NCBI GenBank assembly: GCA_043818555.1
Contig: JBDRFP010000032.1
Location: 1-47,854 of the forward strand
DNA: 47,854 bases
Direction of reading: 5' to 3'
Source: JAUYIW01 sp043818555
GTDB lineage: Bacteria; Patescibacteriota; Patescibacteriia; UBA9934
The notes under the pieces are model-generated. The model saw nothing but the letters and a program-made list of their open reading frames with translations. It did not search any database and was not told where the DNA came from. The position numbers and the translations under genes are program-made. Within the stretch, counting starts at the first letter, position 1, and each line of letters opens with the position of its first letter. Positions 1-7,172 of this stretch are shown piece by piece.

Positions 1-1
1 C

Positions 2-148
2 TCTCTCTTCAACAAAAGACTCACCGAGTGGCTAGTAGAATACAACTTCAAAAGACCTCACCAGAGCCTGGATTACGCTCCACCAATTAATTTTCATTTC
101 AAATATCACAAAGTGTTACCGAAGTACCCTTCTAGTACAGAGCCTTGA
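2..148 (+). CDS. Transposase/integrase C-terminal end (partial)
   Basis: An open frame enters from the left edge and ends at TGA 146-148, giving 48 residues. The segment LTEWLVEYNFKRPHQSLDYA matches the C-terminal end of DDE integrase-core transposases of the IS3/IS481 type, where an N-x-x-RPH-x-(S/A)-L motif follows the catalytic Glu helix. Only the tail is visible, so I cannot tell whether the element is intact outside the window. The stop codon lies inside the -35 hexamer of the next gene's promoter, so the element's end abuts or supplies that promoter. The exact IS family is not resolvable. Confidence 0.75.
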   Translation, partial: SLFNKRLTEWLVEYNFKRPHQSLDYAPPINFHFKYHKVLPKYPSSTEP

Positions 149-173
149 CAGATCGCTGATATTGTGGTATCTT
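145..173 (+). promoter_or_regulatory. Sigma70-type promoter of the 89-residue orphan gene
   Basis: TTGACA at 145-150, a 17-bp spacer and TATCTT at 168-173. The start codon at 210 is preceded by GGAGGG. The -35 overlaps the stop codon of the transposase tail. Confidence 0.8.
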
Positions 174-209
174 CAGCAAAGATCTTGAACTCAAAACCGG
201 AGGGAAACC

Positions 210-479
210 ATGGCAGAACACGACGATCGTGACGATCGCAGAAACTACATCAGCGATCAGCTCGAACTAGCACAGCGTGTCAGCATGAGCTCACAGCAGG
301 CTCAGATGGCCATCCATGTCGCTCAGAGCTCGCGTGCGTCCTCAGATCCGCGGCACAACCGAGCGCTCATGACCGTTCTGCGACGATGCGGCCTAACCCT
401 GGCCGAGTCGCGTTGCGTGCGTCAAGACACTGCAATGCGCATCGCACTCGAGGTACAAGCCGAACTTCGAAAAGACTGA
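210..479 (+). CDS. Small orphan protein, 89 aa
   Basis: I do not recognise a family. The product is soluble, hydrophilic and probably helical, with a charged N-terminus (MAEHDDRDDRR), a Ser/Gln-rich middle and an Arg-rich second half containing CGLTLAESRCVRQ. There is no signal peptide or membrane segment. The start is well fixed: GGAGGG ends 5 bases before ATG 210, and a consensus promoter ends 36 bp upstream. A hairpin terminator follows at 523-554, so this is a single-gene transcript. Its expression signals are stronger than those of the minus-strand genes around it. Function unknown. Confidence 0.65.
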   Translation: MAEHDDRDDRRNYISDQLELAQRVSMSSQQAQMAIHVAQSSRASSDPRHNRALMTVLRRCGLTLAESRCVRQDTAMRIALEVQAELRKD

Positions 480-522
480 CGTCGCCAAGTCGACAATCGA
501 CCTAGTCGACGCCAGCCCTCTC

Positions 523-554
523 ACCCGCCCCTTAACAGAGGCGGGTAATTTTTT
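523..554 (+). terminator. Rho-independent terminator after the 89-aa orphan
   Basis: Stem ACCCGCC (523-529) with GGCGGGT (540-546), 10-nt loop, then a T-run at 549-554. Confidence 0.85.
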
Positions 555-569
555 CCCGAAATAAAAAAT

Positions 570-610
570 CTCCTCTCCTGGTGAGGAGCATCCTCTCCCG
601 GTGAGGAGGA
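570..610. repeat. REP-like double palindrome, copy 1
   Basis: Two tandem hairpin units, CTCCTCTCCTGGTGAGGAG and TCCTCTCCCGGTGAGGAGGA, separated by two bases. In reverse complement they match the CTCCTCACCGGGAGAGGA units on both sides of the RAYT transposase gene at 40765-41460. This copy stands alone, 3' of the Nudix gene, as expected for a non-autonomous REP-type element moved in trans. Confidence 0.8.
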
Positions 611-712
611 ATTAAAAAATCGCTAACTGAACCAACGTGGCGATGCCGATCATGCTGACAACGCCCAGTATCTGCCAAATTGTAATAAATCCCGGTTCTT
701 CGTCCATACGAA

Positions 713-1129
713 CTATTTAAAAGGATGATACCCGTCTTTGAGCAAATTCGCAACCGGACCAAACAACGGATCGGGCATCCCTTCCCACTCAAACCAGTCC
801 CAACAAGTACACATATCCGGCTCACAAACGCGAGCATCGCCCCCAGCCCAGTCTGCAATCATAAACACAGTAATGTAATGCTTCCCCTCATCGAGAAAAT
901 GATCATTTGTAACATGCGCCAGCCTAACATTGGCGATTTCCACACCAGCCTCCTCCATGGCTTCCCGCCTTGCACACTCTTCAAAAGATTCAAACCATTC
1001 CAAATGCCCGCCAGGCGTGCACCAAGTATTTGCCCCGTGCGCGTTAATACGCGTGCCAAGAAGAATCTTGCCGTCTTTGATTATGATTGTTGCGACCCCA
1101 ACCTTGGGCCGCCGAGATTCGTTAACCAT
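713..1129 (-). CDS. Nudix hydrolase (NUDT15/MTH2-like)
   Basis: A 138-residue Nudix hydrolase that would cleave a nucleoside diphosphate linked to a moiety X, possibly a damaged or non-canonical NTP. The full Nudix box GX5EX7REUXEEXGU is present at residues 41-63, including REAMEEAG, and all metal-binding Glu residues are intact. The upstream LLGTRINAHGANTWCTPGG resembles the NUDT15/MutT-like house-cleaning group. Length is typical for a single-domain Nudix enzyme. It is monocistronic, and a REP-like palindrome lies 3' of it. The actual substrate cannot be read from the sequence. Confidence 0.88.
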   Translation of the reverse strand: MVNESRRPKVGVATIIIKDGKILLGTRINAHGANTWCTPGGHLEWFESFEECARREAMEEAGVEIANVRLAHVTNDHFLDEGKHYITVFMIADWAGGDARVCEPDMCTCWDWFEWEGMPDPLFGPVANLLKDGYHPFK

Positions 1130-1180
1130 ACTAATACAGTTTAACAGATTGCGTGTGAGGTTAAAAGAAAGTTAACCCAA

Positions 1181-1206
1181 AAGGACGAGGGATTCCCCGC
1201 CCTTTA
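1181..1206 (-). terminator. Hairpin downstream of the antiporter gene
   Basis: Imperfect stem (AAAGG-CG-GGG paired with CCC-CG-CCTTT) with a 3-nt loop. On the minus strand it is followed by a short T-run. It is separated from the antiporter stop by a TAGTCAGTAG-type microrepeat. The U-tract is weak, so terminator activity is uncertain. Confidence 0.45.
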
Positions 1207-1231
1207 AAATCTACTGTCTACTGACTACTGT

Positions 1232-2608
1232 CTACTTTTGCCTTTTAAGCAACATGCTCAAAATCGGTGGCGTTACCAGCGTGGTCAAGATAACCATAAT
1301 CACAATAATCGAGAAGATCTCTTCAGTTACAACTCCTAGGCCATAACCAATCGACGCAAAAATCAAACCAACTTCCCCACGTGGCACCATTCCAAAGCCA
1401 ACAATCGACTTATTCACGCCCTTTCCTGCAGCAAGACCTGCTACCCACTTCCCTACAAACGCGACTACAGTAACAGCGAGCGCGACAAACAAAATCGACT
1501 TATCAAACATGGTTTCGATGTTTACAGCCATTCCGGTGAACACAAAGAAGATTGGAACCAGCAAGTAGCCAACCGGCTGAATAAGGTCTTCAATATGCCT
1601 ATGCGCGTGCGGAGCGATGGCCTTGTTAACATCGTCCTTAATCGAATCGGACGCATCTTTAACCGCTTCTTTAACATCGTTAACAACTTTTGGATCTTTA
1701 AAGTACTTAAAGTGAACCGGATCCAGGACCAAGCCTGCGGCGAATGCGCCAACAATAGGAGCTAGCCCGATCGCCGAAGCGCCCCATGCAAACACAAGCG
1801 CAATAATAATCGCCAAAGTAAACTTCATCCCAACGCCGGTCTGGATCTTTGCAAAGCCGCGACCAATCCAAGGAGCGCCAAGCTGGCCTACCACAATAGC
1901 GCCAACCAGGAATAAAATCGCCTTAGCTGTAATCCAGCCAACCATTCCAAAGCTCACTGCTCCAATGGTCGCGATTGCGGAAACTACGGCAAGAATAATC
2001 AGGCCCATTACATCGTCAATCACAGCGGCGCCAAGAACAATTTGAGCTTCCTTGGTTTGCAACTTGCCCAAGTCCTGGAACACACGCGCGGTAATTCCAA
2101 CCGATGTTGCCGTAAGCGCAGCGCCCAGGAACAAGTACGCGTTCATGTCAAGCCCCGGCATTAACCACGGACCAACAACATAGGTTCCAAGCACAAACGG
2201 CACCACAACACCAATAATCGCCACCAAAAATGCCTGAAGGCCGACTTTCTTCATCTGTTGGATGTTGGATTCAAGCCCAATTTGGAACAGCAAAACCACC
2301 ACGCCGAGCTCGGCAAGGAAGCTTATAATTAGATCGCTTTTTATGGCGTCAAAATAATGGAACCCAAACAGAGCCAGGTTTCCTAAAATGACACCAATTA
2401 CCAACTCGCCCAAAACAGCAGGCTGGCCAAACTTTTCAACCAAAGCGCCAACTTTAGCGAAAAGTAAAATAAGGGCAATCCACAGGAACGTTAACGCCAC
2501 AGCGCCATGTCCTACTTCGCCCCCTTCACTAGCCAAGATTGTAAACGGAATCCCTACGATTCCCACAAGTGCTAGCGGATACAAAAAACTCTTTTTTCTT
2601 AGAGTCAT
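1232..2608 (-). CDS. CPA2-family cation/proton antiporter
   Basis: A 458-residue polytopic membrane protein of the Na+/H+ exchanger superfamily (KefB/NapA-like), expected to exchange Na+ or K+ for H+ across the cytoplasmic membrane. There are about 12 hydrophobic helices. The ion-binding Asp pair is in AAVIDDVMGL (Asp198-Asp199), typical of electrogenic CPA2 antiporters, and a conserved VPRGEVGLIF stands near the C-terminus. A hydrophilic loop at about residues 300-340 is rich in Asp/Lys and His (APHAHRH) and would be an unusual cytoplasmic insert. There is no C-terminal TrkA-N domain, so it is shorter than KefB/KefC. Start ATG 2608 lies downstream of a consensus promoter. Ion specificity is not determinable. 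Confidence 0.9.
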   Translation of the reverse strand: MTLRKKSFLYPLALVGIVGIPFTILASEGGEVGHGAVALTFLWIALILLFAKVGALVEKFGQPAVLGELVIGVILGNLALFGFHYFDAIKSDLIISFLAELGVVVLLFQIGLESNIQQMKKVGLQAFLVAIIGVVVPFVLGTYVVGPWLMPGLDMNAYLFLGAALTATSVGITARVFQDLGKLQTKEAQIVLGAAVIDDVMGLIILAVVSAIATIGAVSFGMVGWITAKAILFLVGAIVVGQLGAPWIGRGFAKIQTGVGMKFTLAIIIALVFAWGASAIGLAPIVGAFAAGLVLDPVHFKYFKDPKVVNDVKEAVKDASDSIKDDVNKAIAPHAHRHIEDLIQPVGYLLVPIFFVFTGMAVNIETMFDKSILFVALAVTVVAFVGKWVAGLAAGKGVNKSIVGFGMVPRGEVGLIFASIGYGLGVVTEEIFSIIVIMVILTTLVTPPILSMLLKRQK

Positions 2609-2636
2609 ACATCTATTTAGATTAATAACGACCGCA

Positions 2637-2665
2637 ATTATAGCTTGAGTTTATAAATTAATCAA
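2637..2665 (-). promoter_or_regulatory. Promoter of the antiporter gene
   Basis: On the minus strand: TTGATT (2665-2660), 17-bp spacer, TATAAT (2642-2637), giving a leader of about 20-25 nt. It lies back to back with the promoter of the plus-strand orphan gene. Confidence 0.75.
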
Positions 2666-2674
2666 CACCGGCTG

Positions 2675-2703
2675 TTGACAAAATGTTACTTACCGAGCAT
2701 TAT
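2675..2703 (+). promoter_or_regulatory. Promoter of the 171-aa orphan gene
   Basis: TTGACA 2675-2680, 17-bp spacer, CATTAT 2698-2703. The -10 is imperfect. Confidence 0.6.
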
Positions 2704-2745
2704 TTTATTGTGCCGGGAGTCCACCTTCTGCTTCTGTGAGGTGAA

Positions 2746-3261
2746 ATGAGAATCTTTCTGTTTCTTTTTCCTGATCGTGCGTACTTTGACGCGTGCCTTG
2801 AGCACATTGGAGGTGAAGCGTTCAAAAACGGCAAATTTGATCCTGGTCGAATGAGCGACATTATCGACGTGCGTTACAGGCGTCGCAGGCATCTGGTCGT
2901 GTGGGCCGGCTTTGGCACGCCCAATAATGAACATTTTCCGAATTTGGATCGTTTTACTGACAGACTAGTGATTGGCGATTGCGACATGATCATCCCAGCG
3001 GGCATAACGTTCAACGGCCTTATACTCGGAAGGCAAACACTAAATCCGCACTATTCCCTAAGCCTTTTACCAAGGCCTATAATGAAGCTCGTGATAGGAG
3101 GGTTTCATCGCCATCAATGCGTGGAACAGCTTGTGCGCGCCGCCCAAGTCCGGAGGCTATCGGTAGCCATTGACGATGACGTTACCGACCAGTTCTTCCG
3201 GATAACAAAAGAGCAGGGTGAAATCCCGCTCATTCGCACTCGGACGCCGCTCGTCCACTAG
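2746..3261 (+). CDS. Orphan protein, 171 aa
   Basis: No family recognised. The N-terminus MRIFLFLFPDRAYF reads as a buried beta-strand rather than a signal peptide. The middle contains WAGFGTPNNEHF and GDCDMIIPAGITFNGLILG, and the C-terminal half is basic with several His residues (GGFHRHQCVEQL). The composition suggests a compact cytoplasmic alpha/beta protein. GTGAGGTG precedes ATG 2746, a promoter sits at 2675-2703, and a strong terminator follows directly, so it is a stand-alone unit. It is divergent from the antiporter gene. Function unknown. Confidence 0.65.
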   Translation: MRIFLFLFPDRAYFDACLEHIGGEAFKNGKFDPGRMSDIIDVRYRRRRHLVVWAGFGTPNNEHFPNLDRFTDRLVIGDCDMIIPAGITFNGLILGRQTLNPHYSLSLLPRPIMKLVIGGFHRHQCVEQLVRAAQVRRLSVAIDDDVTDQFFRITKEQGEIPLIRTRTPLVH

Positions 3262-3269
3262 CCCGCCTG

Positions 3270-3296
3270 CTGCCGCTGAACCGCGGCAGTTTTTTT
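3270..3296 (+). terminator. Rho-independent terminator
   Basis: Stem CTGCCGC (3270-3276) with GCGGCAG (3283-3289), 6-nt loop, then seven T. It ends the 171-aa orphan transcript. Confidence 0.9.
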
Positions 3297-3329
3297 CTAC
3301 TACTTACTGTGATACACTTTCAAATAAGT

Positions 3330-3358
3330 CAAATAGGACCTATAAAAGACCTATTATT
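3330..3358 (-). repeat. AATAGGACCTATA-type palindrome, copy 1
   Basis: AAATAGGACCTATA followed by AGACCTATTATT. Similar A/T-flanked palindromes occur at 14337-14368 and 47364-47385, each just 3' of a minus-strand gene (here the 86-aa thioredoxin-like gene). It may act as a weak terminator. Confidence 0.6.
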
Positions 3359-3617
3359 ATGCCGATGTGGCCCACTTCTTTAAAGCCTCATAATCAGCCG
3401 AGCCGCAAATAAACTCCTTTGATTCTGTATTAAAGAAAAATGGCACACCTCCACAAAGGCCGGTGTCGTACTCTTCCATCTTTTTAGCATTTTCCTCATT
3501 GTCCCACACCTCAAATTTTTCAATTTCGATTTTAAGCTCGGTTTCGAGTTTTTCAACAAGCGGGTGCATTTCAATGCAATGCGGGCATGCTTCGCCGTAG
3601 AATTCTAGTAACGACAT
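3357..3617 (-). CDS. Thioredoxin-like mini-protein (CPHC)
   Basis: An 86-residue thioredoxin/glutaredoxin-fold protein. The redox motif CPHC is at residues 11-14 in EFYGEACPHCIEMH. The expected cis-Pro is in GGVPFFFNTESKEFICG, where glutaredoxin-like folds place it. No signal peptide is present from ATG 3617. A longer reading from 3734 adds a basic hydrophobic N-terminus but overlaps the divergent gene, so I chose the internal ATG. A third Cys lies in CGSADYEALKKW. Probable cytoplasmic thiol-disulfide reductant; partner unknown. Confidence 0.8.
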   Translation of the reverse strand: MSLLEFYGEACPHCIEMHPLVEKLETELKIEIEKFEVWDNEENAKKMEEYDTGLCGGVPFFFNTESKEFICGSADYEALKKWATSA

Positions 3618-3642
3618 ACGAAAGAATTTAGAAGTTAGAATT

Positions 3643-4212
3643 ATGATACGTAACAATTTTAACACGAACATACTGATCCTGGCCATCGTGATGATCGCTG
3701 TGGTGCTTTTAGCTGGCAATCGTTTTGATGCCACCTGGGTCGGTGGCGAAGGTCACGAAACTCACGCGAGCGCATATGTTGACAGTGTTGAGTATCGACG
3801 AGGCGATGTGATAGAGAGTGGTGAGGATTGGTTAATTGTTGATTTTTGCGATTCTAAAATCTGGATGTATTCTGACACGGCGATTAAGCTCGTCGATGGT
3901 CGTGAGGGCAATCTCGAGCTGAACTTGGCTAAAGGTAGAATAGTAGTAATCGGCAACGCTACTGTGACGATCGCTGAAAACCACTTCATAATCAACGGCA
4001 CATCGGCGATCACCCACTACAGCGGCGAATACAAGATCGAAGCGGCTCCAATCGACGGTAACTTGATTTTATCGCGACCAAACGAGAAATGGGATATTTA
4101 TACCTCGTCGATACAAACTTCCGTGTTCCCTCCTTACGAAAACGTTGAGATCGATTTCGACCCGGAATCCTCCTCCGCCGCTGAGTTTTACAGCCAGGCG
4201 CTTGGTGAGTAG
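3643..4212 (+). CDS. Membrane-anchored FecR-like protein
   Basis: A 189-residue protein with one N-terminal transmembrane segment (NILILAIVMIAVVLLAG), then an extracytoplasmic beta-rich domain. GDVIESGEDWLIVDFCDSK, a run of small hydrophobic strands and LNLAKGRIVVIG resemble the FecR fold, in which a surface feature is scored as V-x-S-G-x-D-x-L-x-F-x-D and an L-x-x-G-x-V strand follows. No transport or sigma-factor partner is nearby, so FecR-type signalling is not implied. The gene starts only 25 bp from the divergent thioredoxin-like gene. The family assignment is tentative. Confidence 0.6.
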   Translation: MIRNNFNTNILILAIVMIAVVLLAGNRFDATWVGGEGHETHASAYVDSVEYRRGDVIESGEDWLIVDFCDSKIWMYSDTAIKLVDGREGNLELNLAKGRIVVIGNATVTIAENHFIINGTSAITHYSGEYKIEAAPIDGNLILSRPNEKWDIYTSSIQTSVFPPYENVEIDFDPESSSAAEFYSQALGE

Positions 4213-4239
4213 TAACTAGAAAGTCAAGTAATACAGGGG

Positions 4240-4264
4240 CTTTCCGACACTCAGTGTCGGAAAG
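4240..4264. other. Perfect 10-bp hairpin of unknown role
   Basis: CTTTCCGACA (4240-4249) pairs fully with TGTCGGAAAG (4255-4264) around a 5-nt loop. No T-run follows on either strand, so it is not a standard terminator. It lies between the FecR-like gene and the bidirectional terminator. Confidence 0.6.
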
Positions 4265-4290
4265 TGCTTAAAATAGATAAAAAATAAAAC

Positions 4291-4323
4291 CGCCCCAGGT
4301 CGAGGACCAAGGGCGATTTTTTT
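4291..4323 (+). terminator. Bidirectional terminator between convergent genes
   Basis: CGCCC (4291-4295) pairs with GGGCG (4311-4315), with inner GGTC/GACC pairs, followed by seven T on the plus strand. On the minus strand it is followed by TTTTATTTTTT, so it can also end the 75-aa gene. Confidence 0.85.
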
Positions 4324-4333
4324 AATTGACTAT

Positions 4334-4561
4334 TTACGCCCGGGCGTCGAGCATTGCTGAATACTCGTCCCAGCGGGCTTTTATGGCGTCTTCCATGCTC
4401 TCAATATCCTGATCCACATCCAGCTCGCCAACTCCACTTTTATCTTCAAGCATAGATTCAACCAACTGATTAAACGCTTCCTGGTCGGCAACGCCTTCTT
4501 CCGTGGCGCGCTCGACAATCTCGTCAAAAAGTTCCTGGTTTGATGTTGATAAATTTTGCAT
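4334..4561 (-). CDS. Small acidic protein, 75 aa
   Basis: No recognised family. The product is strongly acidic and helical, with few hydrophobic patches (ATEEGVADQEAFNQLVESML, then ELDVDQDIESMEDAIKARWD). There is no signal peptide or Cys. It lies downstream of the VKOR/thioredoxin pair on the same strand, 57 bp away, and ends at a terminator, so it may be the last gene of that transcript. Such short acidic proteins are common in CPR genomes. Function unknown. Confidence 0.6.
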   Translation of the reverse strand: MQNLSTSNQELFDEIVERATEEGVADQEAFNQLVESMLEDKSGVGELDVDQDIESMEDAIKARWDEYSAMLDARA

Positions 4562-4618
4562 ATTGCGGGTGGTAAAAGTGATTGAATAGCTTAGCGACTT
4601 AGTGTTCCTTCAACTAAA

Positions 4619-5095
4619 TTACGATTGCGAATCATGAATCATCTCAAGCCTTGGCTTAATGTGATCAATGTGGCGCAGCCACAAAAGCGCCACGGCAATT
4701 ATCAAAATACTGATTTGTGAAGTTATGCACAGTATGCACCATGTGAAAATCACAAACGCCTCTATGTAGGTCAGATACAAGCTGTAAACCAGCCCGGCAA
4801 GCGCAAACGCCGACATTGCGGTAATCGCCGCTTCCTCGCGCCGGCTTATGTACATAAGCGTGGTTACAAGTAGAAAAGAGTATGCGCCAAGGCCAAAGAT
4901 CGAAACCGGAATACCGAATAGCTCCGAATACGGTCCCTTGTTCACAACATCACAGTTAAATGTTTCGTTAATAACACAAAATGCCGAAGATGCGGTATCA
5001 TAGTGAGCAAGAGCTGAGTAAACTGCCGCCACAATGCCTAAGATCGAAAAGAATAAAATCGCTCCGATCAAACATTTACGCATATTATTCGTCAT
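4619..5095 (-). CDS. VKOR-family disulfide-generating membrane protein
   Basis: A 158-residue bacterial homologue of vitamin K epoxide reductase. It reoxidises a periplasmic thioredoxin-like partner and passes electrons to quinone, taking the place of DsbB. Four to five hydrophobic helices are visible. The loop cysteines are Cys40 and Cys48 (CVINETFNCDVVNKGPYSEL), and the quinone-side CxxC is Cys120/Cys123 (WCILC). The phrase LFGIPVSIFGLGAY is highly characteristic. The start overlaps the upstream thioredoxin gene by 11 bp; ATG 5083 is an alternative. Genes for VKOR and a thioredoxin domain are fused in some bacteria, which supports a functional pair. Confidence 0.92.
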   Translation of the reverse strand: MTNNMRKCLIGAILFFSILGIVAAVYSALAHYDTASSAFCVINETFNCDVVNKGPYSELFGIPVSIFGLGAYSFLLVTTLMYISRREEAAITAMSAFALAGLVYSLYLTYIEAFVIFTWCILCITSQISILIIAVALLWLRHIDHIKPRLEMIHDSQS

Positions 5096-5462
5096 TTAGT
5101 GAAACTCCAAAGAATCCAGAAAGGTCTTCCAGCGACTGCTTGCCCTTCAACCCGCTGCCATCTGCGCCGGCCCAAAGCGGAACGCTGGTAATTCCTTCAC
5201 ACAAATCAAAATCGCGCGAACCCGGCGAAGAACATTCAACATAATTGAGGTACTGAACAGCTGAACCGAACATCTCTTTTTGTTCCAGACATTTCGGACA
5301 CCAATAAGAACCATAGAGCACAACGCCGGCATCGGTAAGGCCCTTGGCAAAATCGTCATACTCAGATGGTACAAAATTGTTCTTTAACGCTCCGGCGCCA
5401 ATCAAAACAGCCAGCACAAGAATCGCCAGAATTACCATTGATGTTGTGGAAGTGATTTTCAT
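5085..5462 (-). CDS. Membrane-tethered thioredoxin-like partner of VKOR
   Basis: A 125-residue protein with an N-terminal membrane anchor (residues 9-26) followed by a small thioredoxin fold outside the membrane. The motif WCPKC lies at residues 54-58 in VVLYGSYWCPKCLEQK, and the cis-Pro is in ITSVPLW. This short form, including the ECSSPGSRDFDLCEGI segment with an extra Cys pair, matches the thioredoxin domain that is fused to VKOR in cyanobacteria and other groups. It probably oxidises cysteines in exported proteins and is reoxidised by the next gene's product. It is the first gene of the operon, with a consensus promoter upstream. Confidence 0.88.
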   Translation of the reverse strand: MKITSTTSMVILAILVLAVLIGAGALKNNFVPSEYDDFAKGLTDAGVVLYGSYWCPKCLEQKEMFGSAVQYLNYVECSSPGSRDFDLCEGITSVPLWAGADGSGLKGKQSLEDLSGFFGVSLNDE

Positions 5463-5494
5463 AATGTCGAGTTTCCATTATATAACAAGTGTTG

Positions 5495-5523
5495 ACTATA
5501 GCAAATTTTAATCAAAATGTCAA
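5495..5523 (-). promoter_or_regulatory. Promoter of the thioredoxin-VKOR operon
   Basis: On the minus strand: TTGACA (5523-5518), 17-bp spacer, TATAGT (5500-5495). A second TATAAT-like box lies nearer the gene. Confidence 0.75.
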
Positions 5524-5538
5524 TGTTTGAGTACAAAA

Positions 5539-5594
5539 GTAGTCAGTAGTCAGTAGAAGGACAATAAACCCCGCTACCTGCCAATAAACCTCGG
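5539..5594. repeat. TAGTCAGTAG and AATAAACC microrepeats
   Basis: AGTAGTCAGTAGTCAGTAG is followed by two copies of CAATAAACCYCG just before dus. The first motif recurs near 1211-1238, 6569-6590, 8016-8043 and 18773; the second near 6628-6693 and 43637-43770. All copies are intergenic. Confidence 0.65.
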
Positions 5595-5598
5595 CCTT

Positions 5599-6573
5599 AT
5601 GCCCCTCAAATACAAACAACTTCCCCGACCAATCCTAGTCCTCTCTCCCATGGCCGATATGACCGACCAGCCTTTTTGTCGTACAGTAAAAAAGGTTGTT
5701 TCCGATCTTGTCGATGAGCCCCGGTTGATAATGTTCCGCGAAATGGTGTCGGCCGAGGCGGTTGTGCGTGGCAATGACAAGACCCTGCGCATGGCTGAGT
5801 TTACCGATTCCGAACGGCCGATCGTACAGCAGATCTTTGGAGCCGACCCAAAATCCATGGCAGACGCGGCGCGGATAATCGAAGACAAATTTCGACCTGA
5901 CGGGATAGATATTAACATGGGATGCCCGGCATACAAAATCACATCAAGCTTTAACGGCGCTGCGCTAATGAAGGACCCTGATTTGGCCTCTACAATCGTA
6001 CGCGAGGTTAAGAAGGCTGTGAGCGTACCGGTGTCGGTTAAGATGCGCGCAGGATGGTCTAACCCCGAAGGATGCATCGAGTTTGCACCAATTATCCAAG
6101 CCGCGGGCGCTGACCTTATTTCGATTCATGGTCGCACAAAAACCCAGGGCTATTCTGGCACAGCTGACCGAGAAGTTATCCACAGGGTACGAAAGCTCGT
6201 CACGATCCCATTACTTTACAACGGGGACATCCTCACCTGGCAGGACTATTTTGAGGCTGTTGACGCAACCGAGTGCGCCGGCGCGCTGATTGCCCGAGGG
6301 GCGCTCGGGAATCCATGGATATTTAGCCAAATTGAGCTTAAGCTTAACGACAAAACGCCGATCAGCCCGACACTTGCCGAGCGAATCGACGTTGTTAAAC
6401 ATCACCTAAACCTGCACCTTGAACACTACGGCGAACGTTCATTGCCGACGTTTAGAAAACATCTTTCTTGGTATTTCAAAAGTCAGCCTCACTTTAAACA
6501 ATACAAACAGCGCATGATGACCACTACATCGGTCGACGAGCTCAACTCGATCTTAGACGAAATACAAAAGTAG
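5599..6573 (+). CDS. dus: tRNA-dihydrouridine synthase (DusB-like)
   Basis: A 324-residue FMN enzyme that reduces uridine to dihydrouridine in the D-loop of tRNAs using NAD(P)H. The N-terminal TIM barrel shows the LSPMADMTDQPF entry motif. The catalytic Cys109 is in DINMGCPA, followed by the KITSSFNGAALM loop. The conserved Lys is in VSVKMRAGW, and the FMN phosphate loop is in GALIARGALGNPWIF. The helical C-terminal domain is present, so the length is normal. The start ATG 5599 is preceded by intergenic repeats rather than a clear Shine-Dalgarno. A perfect DnaA-box sequence inside the gene (6176-6184) is probably chance. Confidence 0.95.
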   Translation: MPLKYKQLPRPILVLSPMADMTDQPFCRTVKKVVSDLVDEPRLIMFREMVSAEAVVRGNDKTLRMAEFTDSERPIVQQIFGADPKSMADAARIIEDKFRPDGIDINMGCPAYKITSSFNGAALMKDPDLASTIVREVKKAVSVPVSVKMRAGWSNPEGCIEFAPIIQAAGADLISIHGRTKTQGYSGTADREVIHRVRKLVTIPLLYNGDILTWQDYFEAVDATECAGALIARGALGNPWIFSQIELKLNDKTPISPTLAERIDVVKHHLNLHLEHYGERSLPTFRKHLSWYFKSQPHFKQYKQRMMTTTSVDELNSILDEIQK

Positions 6574-6698
6574 ATAGTAGATAGTAGATCGAGGAGCGAG
6601 AGTTCACAGTTCACGATCGCTCTTCTTCAATAAACCTCGCTATAGATAATAAACCCTGCTTTCGGCAATAAACCTCGTAACTCGATAATAAACCACTA
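6574..6698. repeat. Intergenic microrepeat region
   Basis: Between the convergent dus and flavokinase genes. It contains AGTAGATAGTAGATAGTAG and four copies of RATAAACCYYG. No gene or clear terminator is seen. Confidence 0.6.
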
Positions 6699-7058
6699 TC
6701 AATTAAGTTCAAGCGCCTCTCTTGCCAATTTAAGGTCACACAAAATCTTTTTCCGCATCTGCTCAGCAGAAACCCACTCGACCAACTCGCTCACTTTCTC
6801 CACAATCTCTACCGAAATCTTGCTCCCGACAAGATCGGCAGAATAGCCAAAAATATGCACCTCAAACTTTGGAGGACTGCCAATTCCGTAGCAAAGCGCG
6901 CCGTGAAGATCATTTTCTTCATGCCTGACACGCACAGCATAAACGCCAAAATCAATTTGAGGATCGCCCGCGAGGTTCAAATTAGCTGTTGGAACACCAA
7001 ATTCACCGGAGGCGATTCCTGCACCTTTTACAACGATTCCTGTGATTATTTGCGTCAT
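6699..7058 (-). CDS. Stand-alone riboflavin kinase domain
   Basis: A 119-residue flavokinase that phosphorylates riboflavin to FMN. It matches the C-terminal domain of RibF: the GVPTANL motif is at residues 21-27 (PTAN binds ATP/Mg), FGVYAVRV follows, and FEVHIFGYSADLVGSKISVE carries the substrate region. The FAD synthetase (nucleotidyltransferase) half of RibF is absent, so this gene makes only FMN. The window encodes FMN and FAD enzymes (Dus, the Lpd/MerA-like oxidoreductase). Riboflavin itself is presumably imported, since no synthesis genes are here. Confidence 0.88.
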   Translation of the reverse strand: MTQIITGIVVKGAGIASGEFGVPTANLNLAGDPQIDFGVYAVRVRHEENDLHGALCYGIGSPPKFEVHIFGYSADLVGSKISVEIVEKVSELVEWVSAEQMRKKILCDLKLAREALELN

Positions 7059-7112
7059 ACTTTGAAGAGAATAGCAGATAATTGACGATTTTGAAATGTC
7101 ATATTGAATCGC

Positions 7113-7141
7113 TTGACAATTTAGATGATATTTGTTAAGTT
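7113..7141 (+). promoter_or_regulatory. Promoter of the HAD-like gene
   Basis: TTGACA 7113-7118, 17-bp spacer, TAAGTT 7136-7141. It lies downstream of an in-frame ATG at 7125, which excludes that ATG and supports a start at 7173. Confidence 0.7.
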
Positions 7142-7172
7142 CCAGAACACAGCACCACCAACGGAGGATGCA

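Noticed and set aside
3618..3734. N-terminal extension of the CPHC thioredoxin-like gene
   Set aside because: It overlaps the start of the divergent FecR-like gene and reads as a shadow. ATG 3617 starts the fold directly.
7125..7172. Longer start for the HAD-like gene at 7125
   Set aside because: ATG 7125 lies between the -35 and -10. GGAGG before 7173 decides the start.
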